A DNA stretch of 44,117 bases, from contig JAUILA010000035.1 of the NCBI GenBank assembly GCA_030432655.1, forward strand, positions 1 through 44,117, given 5' to 3'. Below, one piece after another: positions 1 to 9,643 of the stretch (positions are counted from its first letter, which is position 1; the number at the start of each line of letters is the position of its first letter). The translations under genes were made by a program, and so were the position numbers. This DNA is from Bacteroidia bacterium. Its GTDB lineage: Bacteria > Bacteroidota > Bacteroidia > Cytophagales > Cyclobacteriaceae. The notes below the pieces were generated by a model. The model made no database searches and had not been told where the DNA came from. It saw only the letters and a list, made by a program, of their open reading frames with translations.

Positions 1-1
1 C

Positions 2-3000
2 ACCTGGACAGAAACGAACGGCACATGCAGCAACGGGGCAAGTGTCATGGTCGATTTCTACGAGGCCGTGACAGTCAATGCGGGTACGGATGATGCGGTT
101 TGCGGACTGGATATCAGTTTGAATGCGACCTTGTCCACCGGCACCGGCGAATGGAGCGGACCGGCAGGAATTAGTTTTGATGATATTAGCAGTCCGACAG
201 CCACCGCTACTGCGACGACTTACGGAACCTATACGCTGACCTGGACCGAGACAAACGGGACTTGTGAGGAAGCAGATCAGGTAGTGGTTCGCTTTGATGA
301 ATCACCCAATCCGAACGCAGGCATTGACAGCGAGGTATGCGGCCTTAATCAGCTGCTGGCGGCGGTTCCCAGCCTGGGTACAGGTACCTGGACCCAGACA
401 AACGGACCGGGCACGGCCAGTTTTAATAATGCGAACAGTCCAAACGCGACAGTGACCGTGGATGCCTATGGTATTTACGAGTTTACCTGGGCCGAAACCA
501 ACGGTACGTGCAGCAATGGCGCAACCATTTCTGTAACATTCTCCGAGCAACCTGTAGCCAATGCAGGGACGGACAATGTAGATCTGTGTACAGACACGTA
601 TACTATGGACGCAGCGTATAGCGTTACCGGTTCGACCGGAAGCTGGGCTCAGATATCCGGACCCGGAACAACAACATTCTCCGATAATACCTCACCCACC
701 ACATTAATAACAGCTGATGCATGGGGCCGATACGTTTACGAATGGACAGAGGATAATAACGGTTGTACCTCATCGGCCCGCATCACTATAAATTATTTCA
801 ATCAGCCTGTGGCCGATGCAGGTTCAGGCGGAGATGCGTGTAACCTGAGCTTCCTGCTGGGAGCAAATCCTTCTTCAGGATCGGGTGCGTGGACGCAGAC
901 CGCCGGACCGGGTAGCTCCAGCTTCAACAATGTGAACAGTCCGAATGCAACGGTGACCGTGGATACGTACGGCACCTACGAGTTCACCTGGACGGAAACG
1001 AACGGTGTTTGTAGCAATTCGGCACCGGTTTTGGTCAATTTCTATGAACAACCAACGGCCAACGCAGGAACAGATGCTGATGAGTGTGCACTGGTTCATA
1101 CCATGGATGCAGTAATCAGTATCAGCGGGGCTACAGGCACCTGGACACAGAAATCCGGACCCGGGACCAGTATTTTCTCCGACGACACGTCTCCGGTAAG
1201 TGATGTGACCGCGGATACGTACGGAACGTATGTATACATCTGGACCGAAGATAACAACGGATGTACTGATGCAGATGAAGTAACAATCAGGTTTAACCAG
1301 GCGGCTACAGTGGTATCCGTTGCGAACGAAGGGGCAGTTTATTGTGAGCCGTCAAGCATTGATCTTTCAGGGGTCATTGGAGGGGGCGCATTCTCCGGCA
1401 CCTGGACACTTGTTTCCGGAGGCACAGGAACCCTTTCCGTGAGCAGCCTTGTTGGTTCCCAGGTGAATGCTACCTATTTCCCTGCACCAGGAGAATTTGG
1501 CCCGCTTCAGTTCATGCTGACCACCAATGATCCTGACGGTTCGGGACCATGTGTTGAGGATTCCCAGGTATTAAATATTACCGTTACCGAGTCTCCGAAA
1601 GTGGATGCGGGCGCGGATTTTGCGGTCTGTGAAGATGCCGGCGGAGCGGGTCTGTCCGGAGTCATTTCAGGCACAGCCACCACGGTTCAATGGTCGGGTG
1701 GACTTGGTTCATTTGATGATCCGGCCAGTCCGACCGCCACCTACATTTTCGATCCATCCGAAATTGGCTCGACGGTGACGCTTACATTCACTGCCTTTGA
1801 CCCTGATGGAGCCGGTCCGTGTACAGTTGTCATGGATGAAGTTGACGTAACCATCAACCCGCTTCCCGTGGTGAATTTCTTTAATCTCCCCGCCGTAACG
1901 GACGAGGGTGCGGCGCCTGTTACCCTGATCGGAAACAGGGCCGGCGGAGTATTTACCATCAGTCCGGGATCCGGCCTGGAGAATCCAATGATCGTAGACG
2001 GACAGGACAATGTGACATTTGATCCGTCAAATGCTGAAGTGGCGGCAACGAATTTTATTACCTATACCTACACTGACCCCAATGGCTGTTCGAACAGCAT
2101 AACAAAATCTGTGCTGGTTAATGAACTGACATCGATTGATTTTACCATCCAGGGTGGTATTACCAACAGTGACGGACAGCTTCAGATTTGTAACAACATA
2201 GGGGAGGCCATACTAAATGGCATTCCGCCGGTAAGCGAGGGATTTCCGGTAACGGAATTCACGAGTCCTACCGCAGGATTGATAAGTAATCCGAGTTCCG
2301 GTGTTTACACGTTTAATACCAATGTTGCACCCGGAACATACGAGGTGCGTTATACCTTCACCAATGAATTCAATGCCACTTCCAATATTATAAAGTATGT
2401 CAAAGTAGTTGGAACACCGGTGGCTGATTTTCAGAATCTCAATTCCTGTGTCACCGAATCAATTGATTTTGAGGATTTGTCCACGCTTGACGCGGGTCCT
2501 TTCCCTACAGTGATCAATAGCTGGTTCTGGGATTTCGATGGTGGCGATCCGGGCGATACGCTTGGCGGCCCCAATGTGGCTAATTTTTATGATGAAGCCG
2601 GGACTTATGATGTATCGCTGACTGTGACTACAGATTTTGGCTGTACCAATACGATTGAAAAACAAATTGAGATTGGTGGAGTTCCGGAAGCGGAATTTAC
2701 CTGGTCCAACATTTGTGAGGCTGACTATACCATATTTGAGAATGAGACCGCGGCATCAACACCAGTGACCAATTGGAACTTTGGTGATGGTTCAACCAGT
2801 ACGGACCCGAACCCGCAGCACATTTTTCCTGCTCCGGGTAATTATGACGTCCAACTTGTGGTTGGCAGTGCCTTTGGATGTAGTGATACTACGATCATGG
2901 AAGTAAACATTCTCCCGACCGTTAATGTTGACGTATCTTCTGATAATGAATATTTCGCAGATTTCAATCTGAATAATGGAAACTGGGTTCCTGAGTCATA

Positions 3001-4498
3001 CCAGGATGGCGGGATGATCAGCTGGACCTATGGTGTTGCTTCAGGAGCTTCAATTACAAGCACAGATCCTGTCTGGTTTACCGCCGGGTCAGATGGAAGT
3101 CCCGGATATTATTCCAAAGAGCAATCCTACCTGAACGGTCCATGCTTCAATATAAGTGCGCTGGAGCGACCGATGGTGGCATTTGATATGATCTATGACG
3201 CGCAGGATGGATTTGACGGGATGGTGCTTCAGTACAGCATAAATGATGGCCAGGAATGGGTGAATGTGGGCCAGCGTAACCGGGGAATTGAATGGTTCAA
3301 TGACCAGGGAATTATTGCCCGTCCGGGAGATGACCCTCTCAATTTTAATGAAGGCGACCAGGGGTGGACTGGTATTTCCGGGGATGGTGTGAGTCCGGAA
3401 TGGGTAAGTTCGAGATACAGTCTGGATACACTTGCTGAGGTTGGACAGTTCAGATTAAGGTTTGCCTTTGCTTCAGATGAAAATATAAGTGCTGATGGAT
3501 TTGCCCTCGATAACTTCTTTATCGGAGAGAAAAAGCGTAATGTCCTGGTGGAATTCTTTGCTGATAATGGATTCCAGACGAGCACAGATTACAATGCATC
3601 CCTCAATGACCTGATGGATGATCCGGAGGTCTCACGATTCGGAGCCATTCAGTATCACCTGAATCAGTCCGGCCTGGATGACTTCCATGAGGAAAATCCG
3701 TCGGATCCATTGGCCCGAGGTCTTTTCTACAGTGTTTCCACGGCGCCCAGGTTTGTGCTGGACGGGGAGGTGCTTCCCACCACTTTGGCGGATAACCTTT
3801 CTGAGAATAAGATCGACCAGCAATCCCTGATTGATCCGCTTTTTGATATCCGGATTGATACGCTGACTTCTCCCCAGGGAGTGATCAATTTCAATATCCG
3901 GGTGGAATCACTTCAGGATGTTAATAAGCCGGTGGTGTTGCATGCTGCACTGGCGGAAGACAGAACGACCAGTGACGAATACCGCAATATTCTTAAAAAG
4001 CTCTTCTACGGCGGAGGCGGACTTGACATTCCGGATGTGTGGACTGCCGGCCAGGTAGAAACCTATTCGGTCAACTACATGATCGATGTGGAGATTATTG
4101 AGACGGACAAACTCAACCTGATTGCGTTTATTCAGGACAAAGTGGATTACTCCATTTACCAGGCAGAGCAGGCGAAAGCACCGGTGAAGGATGATAACGG
4201 CGTGGTAACGAGTGTGGGTGATGAACTGGAAGAACATGTTCAGCACATCAGTCTGTATCCCAACCCCGTGAATGGCAGGCTGAATTTCTACCTGCCGGAG
4301 AGGGAGTACGGGCAATATACCTATACAATGATCGATCAGCGCGGGGTAACCATGCTGAACGGGTCGCTCGACTTTGTTAACGACCGGTTCGGGGTCGATA
4401 CCTGGGACCTGTCCAATGGCGTTTACTATGTGATCATTGCCAGGGACGAGGAACCCATAGCACAGCGGAAAATTGTCATTATGAACCGAGTCAGATAA
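2..4498 (+). CDS. Large T9SS-secreted repeat/PKD protein with Omp28-like domain (5' end missing)
   Basis: The frame is open to the left edge, so this is the C-terminal ~1498 residues of a longer protein. Numbering from the first in-window ATG (position 47), five tandem ~82-residue repeats start near residues 11, 90, 172, 257 and 339. Each has a GTW-type core, a YGTYxFTW-like strand and one Cys pair, probably a disulfide. Ig-like segments follow to ~790, then two PKD domains (~793–957, with WDFDGG and NFGDGS motifs), a jelly-roll-like region (~964–1165), an Omp28/thioredoxin-like domain (~1166–1360), and a C-terminal sorting domain from ~1400 (SLYPNPVNGRL, then a strand-rich tail ending KIVIMNRVR). 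By family knowledge such proteins are exported by the type IX system and anchored at or released from the cell surface. Adhesin is the likely role, but the substrate is unknown. No terminator is evident downstream. Confidence 0.9.
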   Translation, partial: TWTETNGTCSNGASVMVDFYEAVTVNAGTDDAVCGLDISLNATLSTGTGEWSGPAGISFDDISSPTATATATTYGTYTLTWTETNGTCEEADQVVVRFDESPNPNAGIDSEVCGLNQLLAAVPSLGTGTWTQTNGPGTASFNNANSPNATVTVDAYGIYEFTWAETNGTCSNGATISVTFSEQPVANAGTDNVDLCTDTYTMDAAYSVTGSTGSWAQISGPGTTTFSDNTSPTTLITADAWGRYVYEWTEDNNGCTSSARITINYFNQPVADAGSGGDACNLSFLLGANPSSGSGAWTQTAGPGSSSFNNVNSPNATVTVDTYGTYEFTWTETNGVCSNSAPVLVNFYEQPTANAGTDADECALVHTMDAVISISGATGTWTQKSGPGTSIFSDDTSPVSDVTADTYGTYVYIWTEDNNGCTDADEVTIRFNQAATVVSVANEGAVYCEPSSIDLSGVIGGGAFSGTWTLVSGGTGTLSVSSLVGSQVNATYFPAPGEFGPLQFMLTTNDPDGSGPCVEDSQVLNITVTESPKVDAGADFAVCEDAGGAGLSGVISGTATTVQWSGGLGSFDDPASPTATYIFDPSEIGSTVTLTFTAFDPDGAGPCTVVMDEVDVTINPLPVVNFFNLPAVTDEGAAPVTLIGNRAGGVFTISPGSGLENPMIVDGQDNVTFDPSNAEVAATNFITYTYTDPNGCSNSITKSVLVNELTSIDFTIQGGITNSDGQLQICNNIGEAILNGIPPVSEGFPVTEFTSPTAGLISNPSSGVYTFNTNVAPGTYEVRYTFTNEFNATSNIIKYVKVVGTPVADFQNLNSCVTESIDFEDLSTLDAGPFPTVINSWFWDFDGGDPGDTLGGPNVANFYDEAGTYDVSLTVTTDFGCTNTIEKQIEIGGVPEAEFTWSNICEADYTIFENETAASTPVTNWNFGDGSTSTDPNPQHIFPAPGNYDVQLVVGSAFGCSDTTIMEVNILPTVNVDVSSDNEYFADFNLNNGNWVPESYQDGGMISWTYGVASGASITSTDPVWFTAGSDGSPGYYSKEQSYLNGPCFNISALERPMVAFDMIYDAQDGFDGMVLQYSINDGQEWVNVGQRNRGIEWFNDQGIIARPGDDPLNFNEGDQGWTGISGDGVSPEWVSSRYSLDTLAEVGQFRLRFAFASDENISADGFALDNFFIGEKKRNVLVEFFADNGFQTSTDYNASLNDLMDDPEVSRFGAIQYHLNQSGLDDFHEENPSDPLARGLFYSVSTAPRFVLDGEVLPTTLADNLSENKIDQQSLIDPLFDIRIDTLTSPQGVINFNIRVESLQDVNKPVVLHAALAEDRTTSDEYRNILKKLFYGGGGLDIPDVWTAGQVETYSVNYMIDVEIIETDKLNLIAFIQDKVDYSIYQAEQAKAPVKDDNGVVTSVGDELEEHVQHISLYPNPVNGRLNFYLPEREYGQYTYTMIDQRGVTMLNGSLDFVNDRFGVDTWDLSNGVYYVIIARDEEPIAQRKIVIMNRVR
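77..1307 (+). repeat. Five tandem ~245-bp coding repeats (79–85 residues each)
   Basis: Repeat units begin near 77, 314, 560, 815 and 1061. Units 2 and 4 resemble each other (FNNxNSPNATVTVD, YEFTW, ETNGxCSN), and units 3 and 5 resemble each other (TMDA, FSDxTSP, WTEDNNGC). The array therefore looks like a duplicated two-repeat module of about 167 residues, preceded by a more divergent unit. The partial sequence at 2–46 shows the array continues to the left of the window. Confidence 0.85.
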
Positions 4499-4631
4499 AG
4501 ACCTGGTTCATTTTCTTATGATTCAAGGATCGATTGCTGTTTTAAAGGGAGAATTATCTGCCAGCCAAAGGCCGTAAAAATTCCGTAACTTCGTGAAGAA
4601 AGAATCAAACAATCAGTTGAATAATTTCTTC

Positions 4632-5996
4632 ATGATAAAACTTCTGCCATTCTCCTTTGTCATCGCCTTCGCCCTGTTGTACTCCTGTCAATCCGGACAG
4701 CCCGATCAGCAATCAGCGCAAAAAAAATCTGAAACCCCGGAGGCTGAGTCAGAGGTTACCATTGAAGAGGTTGAGCGGGGAATAAGGCGTAACATTGAGC
4801 AGCAGACTGCTGACGGCGATGGTTATTTTCTCTATGAGAATGATTCAATGTCCCTCAGGCTGAAACTGGTACGTGTTCACACCGAATATTTGTCAGTACT
4901 TGGAGACCATGAATTCTTTGCGTGTGTTGACCTGGCCACCGCGGATGGTGATGTGTACGATTTTGATTTCTTCATGGATGGGAGTCCGGGAGATATGGAT
5001 GTTACACGGACGGATCTTCACAAGCTGAACGGGAAGCCCTATTATACCTGGAAGCAGGCAAAGGACAAAACCTGGTTTACCGTACCTGTTAAAGATGCGA
5101 CGAATGAATTACTGGGGGTAGTGGAGGGTGAAGATCACTTCAGTTTTGTATATTCCGCCCGGCTGCCGGAGTTATCCGGTTCGGCGCAAATGTGGGTGCC
5201 TATTGCCACCAGTGATAAATTTCAGCAGGTGGAACTCGTATCCCTGGAGGCACCAGGAGAACAACACATGATCAGGGATGACGAATTTGGAAATGAAATT
5301 CTTTATCTGAAGCTGACTCCCGAAGACGGACAGAAGGAAGTCCGCATAGAATACAAAGTTCAACGAACAGAGAAGGCGGCGTACGCCGATTCCACTGAAC
5401 TCGCCAGATACCTGGAACCCACGCCTTTATTACCGGTAGGGGACCGTTTTGCCGCGATTGCCGATGAGGTGATCAGGAGCAGGCAGGCAAACACGCCGCT
5501 CACCAGGGCACGCGCGCTTTACGATTATGTTATTGACGAAGTAAAATATGCCAAACAGGGAATTTACGGAACCGGTGACGCGAATTATGCCTGTGATTCC
5601 AAGTCAGGTAATTGTACAGAGTTTCATTCCTATTTCATCTCCCTGGCCCGTTCGGCAGGAATTCCCGCCCGGTTCGCCGTAGGTGCGGCCATACCGTCTG
5701 AGCGAAATGATGGGGGAGTGGACGGTTATCACTGCTGGGCCGAATTTTACGCGGAAGATAAATGGTGGCCGGTAGATATCAGCGAGGCGGATAAATATGC
5801 TCCGCTTGCCACTTACTATTTTGGTCATCATCCGGCCAACCGGATTGAATTTAGCAAAGGGAGGAATATCGCTCCGGATCCGCTACCGCAATCCGGACCG
5901 ATCAATTTTCTGGCTTACCCGGTGCTAGAAGTGGAAGGCGAACCGGAATTTGCAGAAATTAGATTTACCTATACTCGCCCGGCAACGGGTGCTTAG
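4632..5996 (+). CDS. Transglutaminase-like domain lipoprotein
   Basis: This 454-residue protein starts with a lipoprotein signal peptide (MIKLLPFSFV, lipobox LLYSC, Cys19), so it is probably anchored in an envelope membrane. The C-terminal third is a transglutaminase/protease-like fold. The catalytic triad is readable: Cys328 in GNCTEFHSYF, His367 in GYHCWAEFY and Asp382 in WWPVDISEA. Bacterial members cleave or cross-link peptides, but the substrate here is unknown. The N-terminal ~230 residues match no family I recognise. I chose ATG 4632 over an in-frame GTG at 4593 because it places the signal peptide at the N-terminus, and because a promoter -7-like TAACTTCG (4586–4593) overlaps the GTG. 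The stop lies 3 bp from the convergent small lipoprotein gene. Confidence 0.85.
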   Translation: MIKLLPFSFVIAFALLYSCQSGQPDQQSAQKKSETPEAESEVTIEEVERGIRRNIEQQTADGDGYFLYENDSMSLRLKLVRVHTEYLSVLGDHEFFACVDLATADGDVYDFDFFMDGSPGDMDVTRTDLHKLNGKPYYTWKQAKDKTWFTVPVKDATNELLGVVEGEDHFSFVYSARLPELSGSAQMWVPIATSDKFQQVELVSLEAPGEQHMIRDDEFGNEILYLKLTPEDGQKEVRIEYKVQRTEKAAYADSTELARYLEPTPLLPVGDRFAAIADEVIRSRQANTPLTRARALYDYVIDEVKYAKQGIYGTGDANYACDSKSGNCTEFHSYFISLARSAGIPARFAVGAAIPSERNDGGVDGYHCWAEFYAEDKWWPVDISEADKYAPLATYYFGHHPANRIEFSKGRNIAPDPLPQSGPINFLAYPVLEVEGEPEFAEIRFTYTRPATGA

Positions 5997-5999
5997 TGA

Positions 6000-6191
6000 T
6001 TAATTGTCGGGATGTTCCCCGGCAGGATGCTCACCGGCTGTGGAATCTGAAGCATTTTCTTCTTCCATTTGTTCGGTGTTGTCATCATCCGTCGGCTGTG
6101 TATTACAGGAGGTCAGAACAATGCCACCTGCGAAGAGCAGAATGGAAAATGCCAGGAACAGATCACGTACAGATTTTATGGTTGACTTCAT
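6000..6191 (-). CDS. Small (63-residue) acidic lipoprotein
   Basis: This is a short gene with a clear lipoprotein signal: a basic N-terminus, the hydrophobic stretch FLAFSILLFAGGIVL and lipobox LTSC. The mature part is only ~35 residues, disordered and acidic (TDDDNTEQMEEEN), and ends with two GEHP repeats. Acidic residues shortly after the Cys resemble the Bacteroidota lipoprotein export signal for the cell surface, which is an inference here. No domain is recognised. It converges on the transglutaminase gene with a 3-bp gap, so the two transcripts must overlap at their ends. The signal peptide and lack of an overlapping gene support it as real; function is unknown. Confidence 0.65.
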   Translation of the reverse strand: MKSTIKSVRDLFLAFSILLFAGGIVLTSCNTQPTDDDNTEQMEEENASDSTAGEHPAGEHPDN

Positions 6192-6273
6192 GGTAGTAAT
6201 ATTAAGCGTTTCTACTGCTAAACTACAAAATACGGACTCAAACTAAAAGGCCACACTCCCGGACATCGTTTAT

Positions 6274-6310
6274 AAAAAAACCCCGGAACTACAGTATGTG
6301 AGTCCCGGGA
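6274..6310 (-). terminator. Rho-independent terminator of the kinase operon
   Basis: On the minus strand a 9-bp stem with one mismatch (CCCGGGACT pairing with AGTTCCGGG) is followed directly by seven T residues. It lies ~30 bp after the stop of the hybrid kinase gene. Confidence 0.85.
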
Positions 6311-6337
6311 TCAACCACCCATAGTAGCATTATATCT

Positions 6338-8272
6338 TCAGACGTGCTCTTCCTGCCCGGTCATCGCAATCAGTTCCCTGTAGGCGAAATGGCAGATCTC
6401 ATCGGCCTCTTCAATCAGTTCAGGAATGGTGATTTCCGGGGATTTTTCCTCTCCGAATAATTCAATCCGTTTTATTACCGGTTTCAGGGAATGAATGCCC
6501 ATAAACGTGACAGATGGCTTTACTTTATGAGCAATAGCTGCGACTTCTGTCCACTTTTGCCGGCTTGCTTCCATGCGCATGGATTCGATGGCATGTGGTG
6601 TATTCTCCAGGAATGTATTGATCATTTCCTTTATAAATCCTTCATCACCCCCGCTGACATTCTGAAGATAGCTCAGGTCCGTTAAGGGTTCGTGCGTAGT
6701 TTCCTCACTTTCCACTTCCGGCGTTTCTTCCGAAGCCGAAATGGCTTCTCCTGCATAGCGACTGATTACCAGCAGCAGGTCTTCCGGCTGGAAGGGCTTG
6801 GGCAGGTAATCGTTCATGCCGGCTTCCAGGCATTTCTCATTATCACCTTTTATGGCATTGGCAGTCAGGGCGATGATCGGAATAGTAATATTGTTCCGGC
6901 GAAGCACGCGTGTTGCTTCATAACCATCCATCACCGGCATCTGAACGTCCATCAGGATAATATCATAGGGAATACCCCGGGCTTTTTCCACCGCGATGTA
7001 CCCGTTTTCCGCACAGTCTACTTTACATTTCCATTTTTTCAGAATATTCTGGGCATAAAGGCGGTTGATGTCATTGTCTTCCACGAGCAAAACCCGCATG
7101 TTTTCCAGTGCAGGAGAGGGGGTATCCACCTTTTTTCGCTCCTGGCGCTCAACCAGGTCCTGTACTTTTCCGGTCTCATAGGGAATCACAAACGTGAATT
7201 CGGTTCCTTTATTCTCCTCGCTGCTGACCGATATTGTGCCATTCTGTAATTCGATCAGCTGCTTTACAATCGTCAGTCCAAGGCCCGTTCCCCCGTATCG
7301 GCGGGTTACACTTTCATCAGCCTGGGTAAAGGAATCAAAGATATGGTTCAGCTTATCATCAGGAATACCGACCCCGGTATCCTTGACGGTAAATCGAATG
7401 TTATTCACTTCATTTTCCCTGCTTTCAAGGGCAGCATGAATGGAAATACTTCCCTTGTGGGTAAATTTCATGCTGTTACTGATCAGGTTGATCATGATCT
7501 GGTTGAGCCGCACAGGATCACCGAGCAGCACATGATCCGCTTCAGGTTCAATGGAATAGCGAATAGGCAGCTTTTTTTCGTTGGCTTCAGGCAGGAAAGA
7601 CTCCACCACGGCTCCGAGCTGATAACGTATATTGAATCCGATCTTTTCAAACCTGAGTTTCCCGGATTCTATCACTGAAATATCCAGAATGTCATTGATA
7701 ATCACCTTCAGGTTTTCCGTGCTGTTCTTGATGGCGGACAGGTACTTCACCTTATCTTCCTCGCTGGTAGCTTCGGAGAGCAGGTTGACCATACCGGCAA
7801 TTCCGTTGATCGGGGTCCGGATTTCATGACTCATGTTGGCGAGAAACTGCTCCTTTGCCCGTTGAGCGCGCAGGAGTTCTTCGGCATCCTTTTTCCGCTG
7901 TGTGATATCCCGGCAATCAAGGATAAGCCCTTCGATACCTTCTTTGTGGGTCAGGTTGATCGAATTGAACTCCAGAAATTTATAAGTTCCGTCTGCTGTC
8001 AGAAATTTAAATTCTATGCTTTCGTCGTAAGGCTTGGTACAGCTTTTCCGGAAGGCAGTTTTAAAATCATTAAGCGTTTCCGGCTGGATGTAGTCAAAAA
8101 AATTATCGCCCTGGAGGGTTTCCTGAGGGTGGCCCAGGATTTCTGTAACCGACCGGTTATGATAAAGGATCTTTCCTTCGTAGTTGACGACAAAAATAAT
8201 GTCAGATCCGTCTTCCACGACAGACTGATAAAATGCACCCTGCTCAATGTACTGTTTTAGTGATGGTTTCAT
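6338..8272 (-). CDS. Soluble hybrid sensor histidine kinase (PAS–HisKA–HATPase–REC–HPt)
   Basis: The 644-residue protein has no membrane segment, so it senses a cytoplasmic signal. The domains in order are: PAS (~15–125); HisKA with phospho-acceptor His149 (ANMSHEIRTP); HATPase with N-box near 260, DTGVGIP at 298 and GTGLGL at 328; receiver (~391–508) with acceptor Asp442 (ILMDVQMPVMDG) and Lys492; and a C-terminal HPt domain with His582 (AIAHKVKPS). It thus carries a complete internal phosphorelay and could pass phosphate from its HPt to a separate receiver. The NtrC-type gene immediately upstream in the same operon (14-bp gap) is the obvious partner. The PAS ligand is unknown. Confidence 0.93.
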   Translation of the reverse strand: MKPSLKQYIEQGAFYQSVVEDGSDIIFVVNYEGKILYHNRSVTEILGHPQETLQGDNFFDYIQPETLNDFKTAFRKSCTKPYDESIEFKFLTADGTYKFLEFNSINLTHKEGIEGLILDCRDITQRKKDAEELLRAQRAKEQFLANMSHEIRTPINGIAGMVNLLSEATSEEDKVKYLSAIKNSTENLKVIINDILDISVIESGKLRFEKIGFNIRYQLGAVVESFLPEANEKKLPIRYSIEPEADHVLLGDPVRLNQIMINLISNSMKFTHKGSISIHAALESRENEVNNIRFTVKDTGVGIPDDKLNHIFDSFTQADESVTRRYGGTGLGLTIVKQLIELQNGTISVSSEENKGTEFTFVIPYETGKVQDLVERQERKKVDTPSPALENMRVLLVEDNDINRLYAQNILKKWKCKVDCAENGYIAVEKARGIPYDIILMDVQMPVMDGYEATRVLRRNNITIPIIALTANAIKGDNEKCLEAGMNDYLPKPFQPEDLLLVISRYAGEAISASEETPEVESEETTHEPLTDLSYLQNVSGGDEGFIKEMINTFLENTPHAIESMRMEASRQKWTEVAAIAHKVKPSVTFMGIHSLKPVIKRIELFGEEKSPEITIPELIEEADEICHFAYRELIAMTGQEEHV

Positions 8273-8287
8273 GGCAATAGCTTTTGC

Positions 8288-9643
8288 TTAGTTAAGTTCG
8301 GCCTCCATTTCCTTGAGGTACCTGTAGATGGTAGATTTTCCAATGTCCAACTTCGCTGCGACTTTCAGTACGTTATTATTGTACTTGTCGAGGTAAAACT
8401 GGATGATCCTGAAGGTGTAGTCCCGGAGGGACATTTCTTCATAAAGGAAATTGTTTTCCTTACTGGCATTGTTGAAGGTGATATCTTCTGCTTCAATAGA
8501 GTCCCCGTCTGCCATCACAGCAGCCAGTTCAACAATGGACTTTAGCTCACGTACGTTACCGGGGAAATTATATTTCATCAGTTTTTCAATGGCTTCAGGA
8601 GACAGCCTGATTTCAGACAGACTGTTTTCTTCGGTGAAAGACTTCAGAAAGAATCGTGACAGAAGAATAATGTCATTACCGCGTTCACGGAGCGGGGGGA
8701 GTTCGACCGGCATTCCCAGCAAACGGTAATAAAGGTCTTCTCTGAACGTTCCTTTTTGTACTTCTTCGGCCAGGTTCCGGTGGGTGGCTACGATCAGCCT
8801 GAAGTGGAGTTTGATCACTTCATTCCCGCCAATTCGCGACAGTTCCTTTTCCTGCAATGCCCGAAGGATCTTGGCCTGGAGGTTCAGGTCCATTTCCCCG
8901 ATCTCATCAAGGAACAGCGTGCCCCCTTCCGCCTCTTCAAATTTTCCGATGCGCCGCGTGGCTGCGCCCGTAAATGCGCCTTTTTCATGTCCGAATAATT
9001 CGCTTTCCATGAGTTCGGAAGGAATCGCAGCGATGTTGACCGCTACAAAAGGTTTGTCACTACGGGGGGAATTGTAATGGATCGCTTTAGCCACCAGCTC
9101 CTTACCTGTTCCGGTTTCACCGGTGATCGATACCGTTATCGCGGTATTCACTGCTTTCTCCAGCCGTTTAAATACTTTCTGAATAGCCGGACTGTCGCCT
9201 ACAATGCTGTTGGAGAATTCATATTTGCCGCTGATTTCTTCCCGCAGGGTATTAATCTCGCGGATCAGTGACAGGTTTTTCCGGGCATTGTTGATGGTAT
9301 TCAGCAGCCGGTTCTTCGTGTCCTCATCCTTAGTGATGTAATCATATGCGCCGCATTTTAATAATTCCACCGCCGTTCCGATCTTTTCCTGTGCGGAAAT
9401 TACGATCACCTGTATATTGGCGTCGTACCGGTTGATCTCCTCCAGTACCTCCTGACCTGATATATCGGGCAGCGAATAATCAAGCGTGATTATATCCGGA
9501 TTTTCATACAGCGCTTTCAGACAATCCTTACCCGTTTCGAAGCAGGTCACATCGAAATCCGGATTCAGGTCCAGAACGTATTTCAGGAATTTGGTGTATG
9601 CCGGATCATCTTCTACTACAAAAATTTTAAGTGTATCATTCAT
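8288..9643 (-). CDS. NtrC-family sigma-54-dependent response regulator
   Basis: The 451-residue protein has the standard three-part layout. The receiver domain has phospho-acceptor Asp55 (IITLDYSLPD). The AAA+ domain has Walker A GETGTGKE (~174–181), the sigma-54 contact loop GAFTGA (~222–227) and Walker B GTLFLDEIGE. A Fis-type helix-turn-helix sits at the C-terminus (LKVAAKLDIGKSTIYRYL). It remodels sigma-54 RNA polymerase to open promoters once phosphorylated. It is the first gene of a two-gene operon with the hybrid kinase downstream. Target promoters are not evident in the window. The 206-bp divergent region upstream (9644–9849) contains no convincing promoter that I can name. Confidence 0.94.
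   Translation of the reverse strand: MNDTLKIFVVEDDPAYTKFLKYVLDLNPDFDVTCFETGKDCLKALYENPDIITLDYSLPDISGQEVLEEINRYDANIQVIVISAQEKIGTAVELLKCGAYDYITKDEDTKNRLLNTINNARKNLSLIREINTLREEISGKYEFSNSIVGDSPAIQKVFKRLEKAVNTAITVSITGETGTGKELVAKAIHYNSPRSDKPFVAVNIAAIPSELMESELFGHEKGAFTGAATRRIGKFEEAEGGTLFLDEIGEMDLNLQAKILRALQEKELSRIGGNEVIKLHFRLIVATHRNLAEEVQKGTFREDLYYRLLGMPVELPPLRERGNDIILLSRFFLKSFTEENSLSEIRLSPEAIEKLMKYNFPGNVRELKSIVELAAVMADGDSIEAEDITFNNASKENNFLYEEMSLRDYTFRIIQFYLDKYNNNVLKVAAKLDIGKSTIYRYLKEMEAELN

Noticed and set aside
6692-7249. A 185-residue plus-strand reading frame across the hybrid kinase gene.
   Set aside because: It is antisense to a gene whose domains are unmistakable, and its translation has no recognisable features.
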